Assembly: GCA_964577115.1 (NCBI GenBank)
Contig: CAZNXJ010000012.1
Location: forward strand, 103,082 to 167,081
Origin: CAZNXJ01 sp964577115
GTDB lineage: Bacteria > Planctomycetota > Planctomycetia > Pirellulales > Pirellulaceae
DNA length: 64,000 bases
Direction: 5' to 3'
The first letter of the stretch is position 1; every line of letters begins with the position of its first letter. Made by a program: the position numbers and the translations under genes. The notes under the pieces are model-generated. The model was not told where the DNA came from. It was given only the letters and a program-made list of their open reading frames with translations, and did no database searches. Shown in pieces: positions 43,401 through 51,134 of the stretch.

Positions 43401-45694
43401 CGAAAGCCTTTCTTGTTGCCAAGGCGGAACTGAAGAGCGGTGAAAGTTCAGCGGTCGTTGAGCGGCAGCAACAGGCCGAATTGGCAAAGCTTGATGCAGC
43501 ACTGGTGATCGCTGATGCGGATGCCGATTTGCAGTGGACCATCGACGTGCTGGGCGCGGAAGAGAGCCACACGCGAACTGCCATCGCGTCGGCCTATATG
43601 CTTGAACAACAGCTCGCCATGGCGGAGCGACTGTATGGCGAAAGCCTGGCGTCAATCGAGGCGGCTGCCGAGCGAGACGAGGCTGCCGCCGCAGTGGTTT
43701 GGGCGGACGACGCGGCGTACGCCACCTCCGTGTGGCGGACGAGTACCGCCCAAAGTCATCTCGACTTTCGTGCGCACGCCTTAACGACTCAGCGCGAGCC
43801 AATACTTGGGGGCGCGTCCAGTTCCCTCGCGTGGAATAGTTGGCCGATAGATGCGGCGGATCTGATGAGCCGTGTTGAATTGGCGGGAGCCGCCGCGACG
43901 GGCCACGTCGAAGCGCTCGGCGCTGCGCTGATTGACTATGTTGCGGGAATGAGCGCGGCCAACGAACGCTTTCAAGAAGCACGAATCGCAGCCGACTACG
44001 ACGCGCGCATTGCCACCGCCGCCGCGCGCAACCTGTACGGACAATCTTTGGTAGCTCCTGCGAAGAAGCTGGATCTGGTGACGGCGACGGCGCAGCACGA
44101 CCGGCGAGTAGCGGAAGCTCAAGCGGAAGAGTCGCTCGTTGTGAGCGGCAATCAGCAGGCATACCAGGCGGCGATTGCTGCGGCCGCCGAAGACGAGGCG
44201 CGTGCGGTCGCTATCGCGCGTGAGGACTTCACCCGGTCGAAAGCTATTGCCGATTCGCTACTCGATGAACAGTTGGTCGTCGCCGCGCGGCACCAGCAGG
44301 ATGCGGCAGCGGCTGCCACAACGCAGCGCGACCACGAAACGCAGCAGGTGCTCGCTCGATGGTCGGCAGCATCCGAGTCTGCCTCCGAGGATCTCGCCGG
44401 TACGCTCGCCATGCTGCGTCTAAATGACGACGACATCCGGATTCTTGGCCAGGGTGGCGACGCGACGAGCAACCTGGGAGCTCGAGCGCTGCTCACTCCA
44501 CCCGATCAATTGTTCGATGCCGTCGAGCAGCGTACGGTCGCCACGTACGGCTTCGCTCGTGCCCCGGCGTACGTATTACCCACGGCTGCTCGCAGCGCAG
44601 CGCTGCCCGAATTGAAAGTCGCAAACAGCGAGACGATCGGCGAGCAGCGCGTGACTCGCGTGCTCGCGCAGCGCGATCCGCTGGGCGCCGCGGACCAAGA
44701 GTGGGAGGCCCCGGTCTTACGCTCCGAACGTTCGGCCGTCGGGCGATTCTTCCAGGATGTTGGCTTGATGCTGCGATACCCAGGGGCGGCGATGAGCGGC
44801 GCGATGCGAGGTGCGAAGACGTCGGGAAAAGTGTTCGTCAACGGTTCCCTCACCACCGTCAAGTCATTCGGAACGCTAGGATTCGCCGATTCGCCGGTCG
44901 AACTTATCGCGGTCACCGAGGAAGACCGGGCGAACGGTTACGACCTTTCGTTCTCGATTTTGCGCGTGAGCGAAGAACTGGCACTCGGTGCCCTGACCGG
45001 GAAGCTCGCGACGACAAAGAACTCGCGAGTGCCCCAGCGGATCGTGCGCGGCGCGTTCGCCTGGGACATGGCGCAGAACGGTGTCAGTGCTACCCGCGGC
45101 GGTTACGGCATGCTCTCGGACGGCGTTACGCTGTACAACTCGATTGAGCTGATCGGCGGTCTTGCCGGACTCGGCGGCAACACGATCGGGCGACTTAGCG
45201 ACGGGCTATTCCAGTCGCGTAGTGCAACGGAGGAAGTTCTCGATCGAACTATCGAGCTGGGGGTGACGCTTCACTCGCCCAAGGACAAAATCGGTCACGC
45301 ATTCGTCATTGTCGATGGTCCCGATGGCACGCGTAGCGCGTACGGGTTTTACCCGCAAGACGGCTTTATGCTGGGCGATAAGAATGATCTCGCCGGATTG
45401 CTCGGCAAGAACGGCGGACTTCCGGGGGCCGTCATGATCGAATCCATGGACATGGTGACGGATCCTATGACCTTGTACAAGTCTTTTCGTATCAGCGAAG
45501 AATCGATGCAGCGGGCGTTGAAATTTATTGAGCAGGTGAGCGATCAATCAGAGGAAGGCTTATACCGTTATCATCTCGCGTCCCAATGCGCCACGTTCGC
45601 TCGGCAAGCGCTGCGCGAGGCGGGAGTCAAACCCTTCATTCCCATTGCCTACCCGCCGCTCATGTATCACTTCATGCGGCTATTCGGAAAATGA
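37478..45694 (+). CDS. Giant LEPR-XLL-like secreted protein with helical stalk and C-terminal His...Cys (papain-like) domain
   Basis: The protein has 2738 residues. A basic start is followed by FSLESLESRLLMAS (residues 27-40), the planctomycete LEPR-XLL-type motif seen on large exported proteins. Residues about 40-560 hold Ig-like repeats of about 100 residues with loops DHDGDGQID, DVNQDGRVD, DLNSDGVPD and DTNGDQLRD. After a Pro/Ala linker, about 640-2400 is Ala/Glu/Gln/Asp-rich and helical, broken by short aromatic hinges. About 2440-2590 is Gly-rich and hydrophobic (GLAGLGGNTIGRL). The end, from His2607 in IGHAFVIVDG to Cys2704 in ASQCATFARQAL, looks like a circularly permuted NlpC/P60-papain fold. 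I find no other cysteine. The ATG has CGGAG upstream. A toxin-like role is inferred from architecture; two small genes follow. Confidence 0.85.
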   Translation: MGKRRTQQTLWKTPRKRVRQNTHRRAFSLESLESRLLMASDVIGQWELVADTGPSNADRVTWDLRIQGQVSSADAPIANTTAPQPGATGTMPPLATGVAAVPPIPPLSTPPEPLYAPPEMPIGAPNPGLGQLPRTASIPSTASPMVPTLGEADFANALATSSIDATRVVEWDHDGDGQIDGVSAVGAEGRFVYEPQDVRYGALQLRARVVSTTSVVPGAWQTFNVHFVPQPAGVVHAELLNDTGTAGDRRTSDPRVAGQVRQMDGAPAPYAKVYIDVNQDGRVDEHLWTDADGQFVFDPPSLVAGSHTLQFRVGRWDARAGGEVFGDWRSIAFQFEPQVPLGVVQFEVFGWQDADTPVHQRGVQGTAAPGAEIELDLNSDGVPDRFGSADETGAFQIVGITLVPGRSTLRVRALDVNGHSAEPQASEWSSLSIDVKSNSFGAIQLDQLRLRTDDGQHNNDRLTSDPLLVGRVILPSSLAFGWIEFDTNGDQLRDGAAAIRVDGSFTVLPASEPGIHHVRVRTVTWDYQLGRAAAGPWQTLSYELQVRSDGEPRTETSSASSPSPTIAAGAPAMPAEAPNALLVAAGSLGAPAVMPGTPWEVSTVPTVPDLDAGEVQSRAFAWPEAPEIPEFDPWSLAGGSITSSGELPELLVYRPDLEMSYQRAWHAAQADYERQMRADRDMHRQQNRTREEQHRRDEQAAREAAAQATRQAHENYHRTISAAHPTIDLVAEQAAHGQRVQQAMSAYEQAIAANRAHHEQIKASLRDRLAHAERQAQETRDSIIRQMEQYVQQHLLASSPPPPDFPQRIQQYRRDAFTAHAEMIAQAVRDVAQQEADAENARQRNDARALEQRDRAIADSAALLARQQAEWWKWDAERQVAAIEQRDVAISAAELQQQATLANLEQQRAVKDLQLAEYHQQEQLEALEAMHAARAQIATLTSDTQWPAGDVGATVHFAMALLVEEQRLFSGIEVAEQSHSAAVALATARWNVHMAAAEWQWKQQVHAADHQSLVDHRRVEVQHALDVIAARYTEIVVSGVEWNDYERRIISADEQRSVEQADADRSRNSDLADLYLQHTRSTIPILADAQVTGITPAVEADLGAAQQGHVSAAADVRHRHAYAELDAEQRWVNSALDAYFQYEATAYDGAAHRATAIASADAARVTADAMRVARHANERQAADELRTRSELDAELTLVTDVAAADGARDATVVRLIANFEQAVQREAGQWEVARATHHVALVEQFAASEIAPKDWADYETAVAQHLHTWVTERQRAELSQVVDTTSADVDAALRRIALRTQTIAGEAAIARQLVAAQTAADSQQLHDRGTADVQAAGDAAAATLKFVSGHAQAGRDYQVTEAQARKTHEQRSHAAAFDHARRMADADRQRDKKHITASDYETFERQSLHAKRIAEAAAFEQKEYVMATAAEEWTQATSGLGVDYASATGAAAVDRAQAFHAAESNWFTTQSSATRTAADALEHSRAQADRQGLAIQADWNALIAAADLRLAADHQMTQLRFDHAMALAGSGYESAAWQTYARGLANESGEGRDAEASTAELLQYRAHVATAAADRAQAVHDAREQMFSVLQAAERQHLDELQQAERQAQLALNAAHFEYVNRITDAVLVRDTSLRAAAATHAAEEQRADQHLALVATRTTSDLAIAEAKAAAGRAVGEAAAQRDYRIAAAKAYAALYVAQDPLQPAGGSVNSAMQAYATAMGSASDKYASKRRQLDVQYATQFGDALIDRAQDVGAAGIQYAADIASATRHYADVANGWDTTYSILAGEAVRRQTEAWMKLEADREAAYRGSQREWFDGQAQAIQQYLAIAGQGERIYAREQAMAESIYQRHVIDNSAANFAPGFADWIRDVAPEYVKLREREAELATSLAAEQVIADSQYEDHVAGSAIRTAADVHAQRSLFGIKTLEAYRIYQQTMVAADSQLMAAAAYADQTRAISRASAQADYDVQAARSAKAFLVAKAELKSGESSAVVERQQQAELAKLDAALVIADADADLQWTIDVLGAEESHTRTAIASAYMLEQQLAMAERLYGESLASIEAAAERDEAAAAVVWADDAAYATSVWRTSTAQSHLDFRAHALTTQREPILGGASSSLAWNSWPIDAADLMSRVELAGAAATGHVEALGAALIDYVAGMSAANERFQEARIAADYDARIATAAARNLYGQSLVAPAKKLDLVTATAQHDRRVAEAQAEESLVVSGNQQAYQAAIAAAAEDEARAVAIAREDFTRSKAIADSLLDEQLVVAARHQQDAAAAATTQRDHETQQVLARWSAASESASEDLAGTLAMLRLNDDDIRILGQGGDATSNLGARALLTPPDQLFDAVEQRTVATYGFARAPAYVLPTAARSAALPELKVANSETIGEQRVTRVLAQRDPLGAADQEWEAPVLRSERSAVGRFFQDVGLMLRYPGAAMSGAMRGAKTSGKVFVNGSLTTVKSFGTLGFADSPVELIAVTEEDRANGYDLSFSILRVSEELALGALTGKLATTKNSRVPQRIVRGAFAWDMAQNGVSATRGGYGMLSDGVTLYNSIELIGGLAGLGGNTIGRLSDGLFQSRSATEEVLDRTIELGVTLHSPKDKIGHAFVIVDGPDGTRSAYGFYPQDGFMLGDKNDLAGLLGKNGGLPGAVMIESMDMVTDPMTLYKSFRISEESMQRALKFIEQVSDQSEEGLYRYHLASQCATFARQALREAGVKPFIPIAYPPLMYHFMRLFGK

Positions 45695-45863
45695 AAAGCA
45701 GCGCGCCCTTTCGAGTTTCGAGGGACTCGCGGGCGCTCGAATACCTGCCGGCGTTCGGCGAGCGCGCGATTGGCCTCGGGTGTGGAAGTGAAGGAGCGCC
45801 GCCGAGCGCCGGAGGTATGGCGATACGAGGCACCTACTTCCGCGGAAGCTTCAGAGGGAGTCC

Positions 45864-46298
45864 ATGATCATTCTCGAAAGAATGGCGAGCGAATTACGAG
45901 CGGCTCAGTCGGCGCACGGGCCCGCCGCCGAGCGGCTGATGTCGCTCAGCGGCCGCCGAGTGGGGGGAAGGAGGGCCATGTGGACGATTGGCGAGCGGAG
46001 TTTGCGGTCGTTGAGCTTTCCGAATCGCATTGTCCAGGTGCAGTGCGAGCGGATCGAGGGATTCGTGGTTGTGCAGCTTCGCGAAGAGGTCTTTGCACTG
46101 CTCGTGCGTGGAACGTTCGCCTTGCCGACCCGCATTTGGCAGCCCGGCGAGCGCCCGAATGGCGGCCGGGCCGAGTACACGCCGCAGGACATGGAGATCG
46201 GCGTTGCATTTCGCAGTATCCCCCACGGCGAACTGATTTCGAACCTTCGGTCGCTGGGCTATGCAGTCACCGAACGAACTTGGAACTCCTATCTATGA
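45864..46298 (+). CDS. Small protein A downstream of the giant gene (candidate immunity protein)
   Basis: A 144-residue protein with start ATG behind AGAGGGAG; a second in-frame ATG lies six codons on. It looks mixed alpha/beta with strands QVQCERIEGFVVVQL and VFALLVRGTFAL. The end, LRSLGYAVTERTWNS, matches the end of the next small protein (LRQLGYVAEHTTWAS), so the two are probably paralogues. No signal peptide or membrane helix is seen, so it is probably cytoplasmic. It starts 169 bases after the giant gene on the same strand. I recognise no family; the immunity role is suggested only by position. Confidence 0.6.
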   Translation: MIILERMASELRAAQSAHGPAAERLMSLSGRRVGGRRAMWTIGERSLRSLSFPNRIVQVQCERIEGFVVVQLREEVFALLVRGTFALPTRIWQPGERPNGGRAEYTPQDMEIGVAFRSIPHGELISNLRSLGYAVTERTWNSYL

Positions 46299-46445
46299 CC
46301 CGGGGACTGGAAGCAAGCATTTGCCGGTGCACGATGCGGAGGCTGGGGCTGTGTCCCGAAGGCCCACGCGCTGCCCTTGCATGCCGCGCGAATCCTGCCT
46401 AGGGCGCTGCGCACCTATACGCACCGCACGGGCGACTCGCCACAA

Positions 46446-46928
46446 ATGAGCTCCGCCGAACTCTTGGAAAACTTCCTCCAACCTGAAGTACACAAGGCTT
46501 CGAACATGACATTTGCAGTCCTGCGTGTCCGCTGTGAAGACGACTCGGCGGAGCGAGTGGCGTTCGACGTCGGCTGGCCGGACGGAAGGAAATTTCGCTA
46601 TGTGCTGAGCCAATCGGGCGTGCAGACAGAGGGGTTTGCTCCTGGGGCAGACGAATTCTGTTCACAGCGCGACGTGGCGCGGATTCGGCTTGTGGAGTGC
46701 CCGGCGGGTACGCTGACCGTGCTCGTTGAGCGCCGCGGTGGGCTTGTCGCACGCTGGCGGCGTTGGCGCCGCCGTCGAGCTGGCGGGGGTACCGGTGCTT
46801 TTGACGATGTGGCGTGGGGGACGAGCGCCGAAGGGCACGACATTGAGCTGCTCGCTACGATCCTAAGGCAGCTTGGCTATGTCGCTGAACACACGACGTG
46901 GGCCAGTGTGGCTGTAGAGCCGTCATAG
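46446..46928 (+). CDS. Small protein B, likely paralogue of A (candidate immunity protein)
   Basis: A 160-residue protein starting MSSAELLENFLQ; an earlier in-frame start at 46377 adds 23 unlikely residues. Strands TFAVLRVRCED, RVAFDVGWPDG and KFRYVLSQSG precede a basic run (ARWRRWRRRRAG) and the end LRQLGYVAEHTTWAS shared with the previous gene. The 147-base gap after protein A and the same strand suggest tandem duplication followed by divergence. No known domain is recognised. The start has no strong ribosome binding site. Confidence 0.6.
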   Translation: MSSAELLENFLQPEVHKASNMTFAVLRVRCEDDSAERVAFDVGWPDGRKFRYVLSQSGVQTEGFAPGADEFCSQRDVARIRLVECPAGTLTVLVERRGGLVARWRRWRRRRAGGGTGAFDDVAWGTSAEGHDIELLATILRQLGYVAEHTTWASVAVEPS

Positions 46929-47146
46929 CCGCTACGAACCGGCGAAATTGCCGCAGCGCGTTGCCTTTCCGCAACGGTGTACGATGCAGAATCGCATCAT
47001 GTTGCCAAATCGCGTGCTACGTTTGTCGGGAACCAGAGTCCGCACAGCGCGGCTCCGTATCCCCCCGCGCGCCGCTCGATCGCGATGGTCGAAGCGCGTT
47101 TCTGGAACGGTCCTGACGAGTCGACGAAATGGCACGAGGCAACGCA

Positions 47147-49771
47147 ATGCGAAAGTGGCTGGCTGCTGTGGCGGCCTGGCTGCTGGTGACAGCAGGCTGT
47201 CACTCTTTGCGTCTGCCGGCAATTGACCCGACGGGCGAACGGATCTTTTTGCCGCCTCCTGCATACACGACGCTGGAAGTCCCCGATTGCCTGCCGCGGC
47301 CGCCGGCGCTCGCGGACTGCTCGCCGCCGAATGTCGCGCCCAACTGTTCGCTCCACGACGCCATCCCCTGCCTCCCGAAGCCGGCTTATACCGCGCCTCC
47401 TCCTCCGCCGCCGTGCGACGAGAACGGCATGCCGCCGCCGTTGACGGCAGCGGAACTGGGGCAAGAGTCAGGACCGAGCCGCCCGCGACTGAGCGACGGG
47501 CACCACCCAGGCGTGAAATACGGCCGGCTTGTGCTTACGCCCGGCCGCATCGTCGCGCCGGTCGGCAGCGAAGTTGTGCTCATGGCCGGCCTTTGCGATC
47601 CGGCCGGGTACTTTGTGGTCAAGCAGCCGATTGAATGGATTATGTCGCAGGAGAGCGTCGGGATGATCGTCGATGTGGGCGACCCCGGCTATGGGCTCGC
47701 TCCGCCCATGTTCAACCGCGGCTCGAAAAAAATCGGCAGCAACTACGCGATCGGAACCACGGTTGCGAAGACGGCGACGTACACACGCGGCACGGCCAAC
47801 ACCGACGACGACTTTACGGTGCGCCGCGGACAGAGCTGGATCAGTGTCACTTCGCCCACGGAAGGGGTGACCCATGTTACGGCCTGGGCGCCCAATGCCC
47901 AGGGGTGGGACATTCGACGGCAGACGGCGACGGTTCACTGGGTAGATGCCCAGTGGGCACTTCCCCCGCCCGCCATTGTGCCCGCCGGTCAGCGAGCCGT
48001 GCTGCGCACGCGCGTCACGCGGACTTCCGGCGCGGCCGCTCGCGGCTGGATGGTTCACTACGAGGTGGTGGATGGCCCGCCCGCGACGTTCGGCACGACC
48101 GGAGCCACCGCGGTGGATGTTCCTGTCGATGCCAACGGTGACGCGGCCGTCGAAGTGTTTCCCCAATCGTCGGCACCGGGCTCCACGCGCATTCTGGTGC
48201 AGATCGTTCGCGCTGGCGAAAACAGCGGCGAGCCGGCGCGGATGGTGCTCGGCCAAGGTTACTCGTCGGTAACCTGGAGCGCCGCGGGGCTCGAGGTGCG
48301 CGTCGCCGGCCCGGCCAACGCTGGCGTGGACGACGTCCTCACCTACCAGGTCACGGTCATCAACCCGGGTGATTTGCCGGCACGTAATGTGGTGCTGACG
48401 GATAATCCGCCGCCAATCTTCCAGTACCTGAACAGTCAGCCCAGCGGTCAGCCAATGGGCGATTATGTCCAGTGGAATCTGGGGGATATCGGTCCGCGCG
48501 AGTCGCGGGTCGTGATCAACAACGTGCGGGCTCGGCAGAACGCAGACGTGCGGTATTGCTTCCGAGCCTCAGCGGAAGGCGATCTCACGGCCGAAGGCTG
48601 CGCGCAGACGCGAATTTTCTCGTCCGCTCTGTCACTCGACGTCACCGGACCGGAGACGGCGGTTGTTGGGCAGGAAGTGACGTACTTCATTACCGCTCGC
48701 AACACCGGGCCCTCGCCGCTGACCAACGTGGCGCTCGTCGCCCGCTTCGACCCAGGCCTACAGCATGCGGGCGGTCAGGCGAGTCCGATCGAGCGGCTAA
48801 TTGGCGAATTGCAGCCGGGCCAGAGTACGCAGGGAGTCGCTGTGACCTTCATCGCGGCGGCGCCCGGGCGGCATTGCCATACCGTACAAGTGACCGCTGA
48901 CGGCGGCCACAGCGCGGTCGCTCAGCGCTGCCTCGTCGTTACCGCCGCGCAGACGCCTCCGCCTGAAACGCCCGCCGCCGAGCTGCCTACGTTCGAGGTT
49001 CGCATGAATGGACCCGCTCGGCTGCCGGTCGGGGAAACCGGACTTTTCACCGTGACGGTGCGCAACACGAGCAACGTTGCGGCAACCGGTGTCCGCGTGC
49101 AGACACGCTTCCCGCCCGCTCTGCGCCCTGTTGGTGCGACCGAGAACAATACGGCGACCGAAAACGGCCAGGCCGTGGCGTGGACGGTCGGTACCATCGA
49201 GCCAGGCCAGACGATCACGCGTGAAGTTCAGGCCCAGGGTGCGGTTGCCGCGGAGGGTGTTGTGAGCACGGTCGTGGCGGTGAGTGCCCAAGGGGTGCGC
49301 GAAACGGCGAGCGTCACGACGACGGTGATTGCCCCGGCGCAGCCTCCCGAACAACCCGGCCCAGCTGCTCCCAGCGTTCCCGCCGATCAGCAGCCCGTTG
49401 TCGGACAACTCGAAGCCAAACTCTACACACTTCAAAATCCGGTGACGCTCGGTCAGCCTATTCGCTTCCTGATCGGGATACGCAACAATCGCAATGTGAG
49501 CGACCGAAACATCACGGTCACTGCGACACTGCCCGAGGGAGTCGTGGTGCAGCGCGTAACAGGACCCGGTGTGCGTGAGCGGGTTGTGGGGAACCAGATC
49601 CGCTGGGACCCGGTCCAGGAATTGCGCGAACAGGAAGAGTTGCGGCCGCCGTTTGAAATTGAAGTGCTGCCGTCGCAGGCAGGTCGAGTCGAGCTGCGAG
49701 TGCGGATCGAGAGCCAGCGGCTGCGCCAGCCGCTCGAACTTGTCGAATCAGTCGACGTGCTGGCTCGCTAA
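47147..49771 (+). CDS. DUF11-repeat surface lipoprotein
   Basis: The protein has 874 residues. Lipoprotein signal MRKWLAAVAAWLLVTAGC (lipobox VTAGC) with a GAGGC site upstream favours the ATG at 47147 over 47129. A Cys/Pro-rich segment follows (about 40-100). After an Ig-like part come DUF11-type repeats: LTYQVTVINPGDLPARNVVLTD, VTYFITARNTGPSPLTNVAL, LFTVTVRNTSNVAATGVRV and IRFLIGIRNNRNVSDRNITV. DUF11 repeats are beta-sandwich modules of cell-surface proteins. It probably stands on the cell surface as a rod or adhesin; function unproven. It lies just after the small genes behind the giant protein, but a 218-base gap suggests its own promoter. Confidence 0.87.
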   Translation: MRKWLAAVAAWLLVTAGCHSLRLPAIDPTGERIFLPPPAYTTLEVPDCLPRPPALADCSPPNVAPNCSLHDAIPCLPKPAYTAPPPPPPCDENGMPPPLTAAELGQESGPSRPRLSDGHHPGVKYGRLVLTPGRIVAPVGSEVVLMAGLCDPAGYFVVKQPIEWIMSQESVGMIVDVGDPGYGLAPPMFNRGSKKIGSNYAIGTTVAKTATYTRGTANTDDDFTVRRGQSWISVTSPTEGVTHVTAWAPNAQGWDIRRQTATVHWVDAQWALPPPAIVPAGQRAVLRTRVTRTSGAAARGWMVHYEVVDGPPATFGTTGATAVDVPVDANGDAAVEVFPQSSAPGSTRILVQIVRAGENSGEPARMVLGQGYSSVTWSAAGLEVRVAGPANAGVDDVLTYQVTVINPGDLPARNVVLTDNPPPIFQYLNSQPSGQPMGDYVQWNLGDIGPRESRVVINNVRARQNADVRYCFRASAEGDLTAEGCAQTRIFSSALSLDVTGPETAVVGQEVTYFITARNTGPSPLTNVALVARFDPGLQHAGGQASPIERLIGELQPGQSTQGVAVTFIAAAPGRHCHTVQVTADGGHSAVAQRCLVVTAAQTPPPETPAAELPTFEVRMNGPARLPVGETGLFTVTVRNTSNVAATGVRVQTRFPPALRPVGATENNTATENGQAVAWTVGTIEPGQTITREVQAQGAVAAEGVVSTVVAVSAQGVRETASVTTTVIAPAQPPEQPGPAAPSVPADQQPVVGQLEAKLYTLQNPVTLGQPIRFLIGIRNNRNVSDRNITVTATLPEGVVVQRVTGPGVRERVVGNQIRWDPVQELREQEELRPPFEIEVLPSQAGRVELRVRIESQRLRQPLELVESVDVLAR

Positions 49772-49816
49772 GTCGCTCCCCGAGCTCTGCGAACGGCTTG
49801 CGAGGTCATCGAGGCA

Positions 49817-50233
49817 ATGGGCATAGAGCAGATCCCAGGCGGACGCTTCGTCGTGCTCTGGCACGAGGTGCCTCGCGAGAGCGATCGAATGAGCCACTGG
49901 GACGTGATGTTCGAGACATCGGCGACCGGTCCACTCGAGACCTGGGAGCTGCTCGACGAACCCCACGCGGGGCTCACCACCCAGGCGCGACGCTTATTGG
50001 ACCATCGCCGCGAGTACCTTGAGTACGAAGGGCCCGTATCCCGCAATCGTGGCTGGGTGACGCGGTGGGATGAGGGAACGTACACACGCGTCAAAACGGG
50101 CCCGAAGCTACGCTTGCTCCTGCTCGCCGGAACTCGGCTTCATGGGCTGCTGGAGATTGAGCCGGCGAGCGGCGACGAGCTGCGGGCGACGTTTCGTTTC
50201 GATGCCGCGCGTCCTACTGCATGGCCAGAATGA
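49817..50233 (+). CDS. Stand-alone LigD 3'-phosphoesterase-like protein
   Basis: A 138-residue protein resembling the phosphoesterase domain of bacterial NHEJ ligase LigD, which trims 3' phosphates and ribonucleotides before joining. The matches are FVVLWHEVP (His16), HWDVMFE (His27, Asp29), LDHRREYLEYEG (His63) and VTRWDEGTY near 77-85, corresponding to His42, His48, Asp50 and His84 of Pseudomonas LigD. About five extra residues lie between His16 and Asp29, so the metal site may differ. No ligase, polymerase or Ku gene lies beside it. The ATG lies 45 bases after the DUF11 gene. It overlaps a convergent gene by 20 bases. Confidence 0.72.
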   Translation: MGIEQIPGGRFVVLWHEVPRESDRMSHWDVMFETSATGPLETWELLDEPHAGLTTQARRLLDHRREYLEYEGPVSRNRGWVTRWDEGTYTRVKTGPKLRLLLLAGTRLHGLLEIEPASGDELRATFRFDAARPTAWPE

Positions 50234-50975
50234 AGGGCCGGAAAATGCTCGCCGCGCGCTGTAGGTCGTACGCTTCCCCGCTATGACCCGCCAGGTAGAG
50301 CTCGCCTTCACGCAGCTCCACCTGTTCCAAATGGATCCCCTGCGTCACGTAATCCTCGTGCTCGGAGGGGACCTTAAACAGAGCAACCGGATCGCCATCG
50401 GTTTCCGCCCAGCGGAGCGGTAGGCCCGACCGAGCGGCGACGGCCGAGACGCGATCGAGAAAATTTTTCAAGGGGAGGGGCAATGCACCGGCGCGAGCGC
50501 GACATACGCGGATCGCGACAACATTGGGCTCGTCGGTCAGGTGAATCTCCAGCGCCAGCGAAATCACGGTATTGATGGAACCGTTTTCGTAGCGGCAAGC
50601 GACCAGCGCTTCGTTCGGATTGATCGCGACACGCGGATCGGCAACGCCCCGCGGCAGGAGATGCGGGTATTTTTTCTCGAGGTTCGACGCGAGCCAGCCA
50701 TTAATCTGGGCGTCGCTGAACGCGGCTTCCCAGCGGCCCGGCTTGCGGACATTGTTGTGCAGTTCGAGCACATTCTGCTCGAGCTGGTCGCCGGCCACCT
50801 CCTCTTGGACGGGGGCCGACTTCAACGCCTCTTCATAAAACGCCGGCTTGTGCTGGGTCGCTCGATACGCCCCTAGAACCAGCACCAACACGGCCCCTCC
50901 GCCGCATGCCAGAACCAGGCCTGCCAGGTGTCCAGCGTGCAGCTTACCCCATCGGGGACGCGAAAAAAGATTCAT
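50214..50975 (-). CDS. Membrane-anchored hypothetical protein
   Basis: A 253-residue protein with a short cytosolic start, one membrane helix (LAGLVLACGGGAVLVLVLGAY) and a periplasmic part. Features: SDAQINGWLASNLEKKYPHLL, VAINPNEALVACRYENG, AIRVCRARAGALPLPL and VELREGELYLAGHSG. The strand pattern hints at a beta-rich lipid- or peptide-binding fold, but I recognise no family. The ATG at 50975 has no clear ribosome binding site. It is transcribed away from the pyrophosphatase gene's start and is convergent with the LigD-like gene. Confidence 0.72.
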   Translation of the reverse strand: MNLFSRPRWGKLHAGHLAGLVLACGGGAVLVLVLGAYRATQHKPAFYEEALKSAPVQEEVAGDQLEQNVLELHNNVRKPGRWEAAFSDAQINGWLASNLEKKYPHLLPRGVADPRVAINPNEALVACRYENGSINTVISLALEIHLTDEPNVVAIRVCRARAGALPLPLKNFLDRVSAVAARSGLPLRWAETDGDPVALFKVPSEHEDYVTQGIHLEQVELREGELYLAGHSGEAYDLQRAASIFRPFILAMQ

Positions 50976-51134
50976 CAGGGGCGATCCTCCCCGCTATTAC
51001 CGACCTGTAAAAAGCCGGCTAATGCTAAGGAGGCGCACGAGTGGAGTCAATAGAAATGAGGCAAGCTGGGGCCAGAAGGAGGGCCGGGGGGAAGCGGGGC
51101 GAATGCGCGAGCGGGAGAAGGTGGCCCGATCGAG

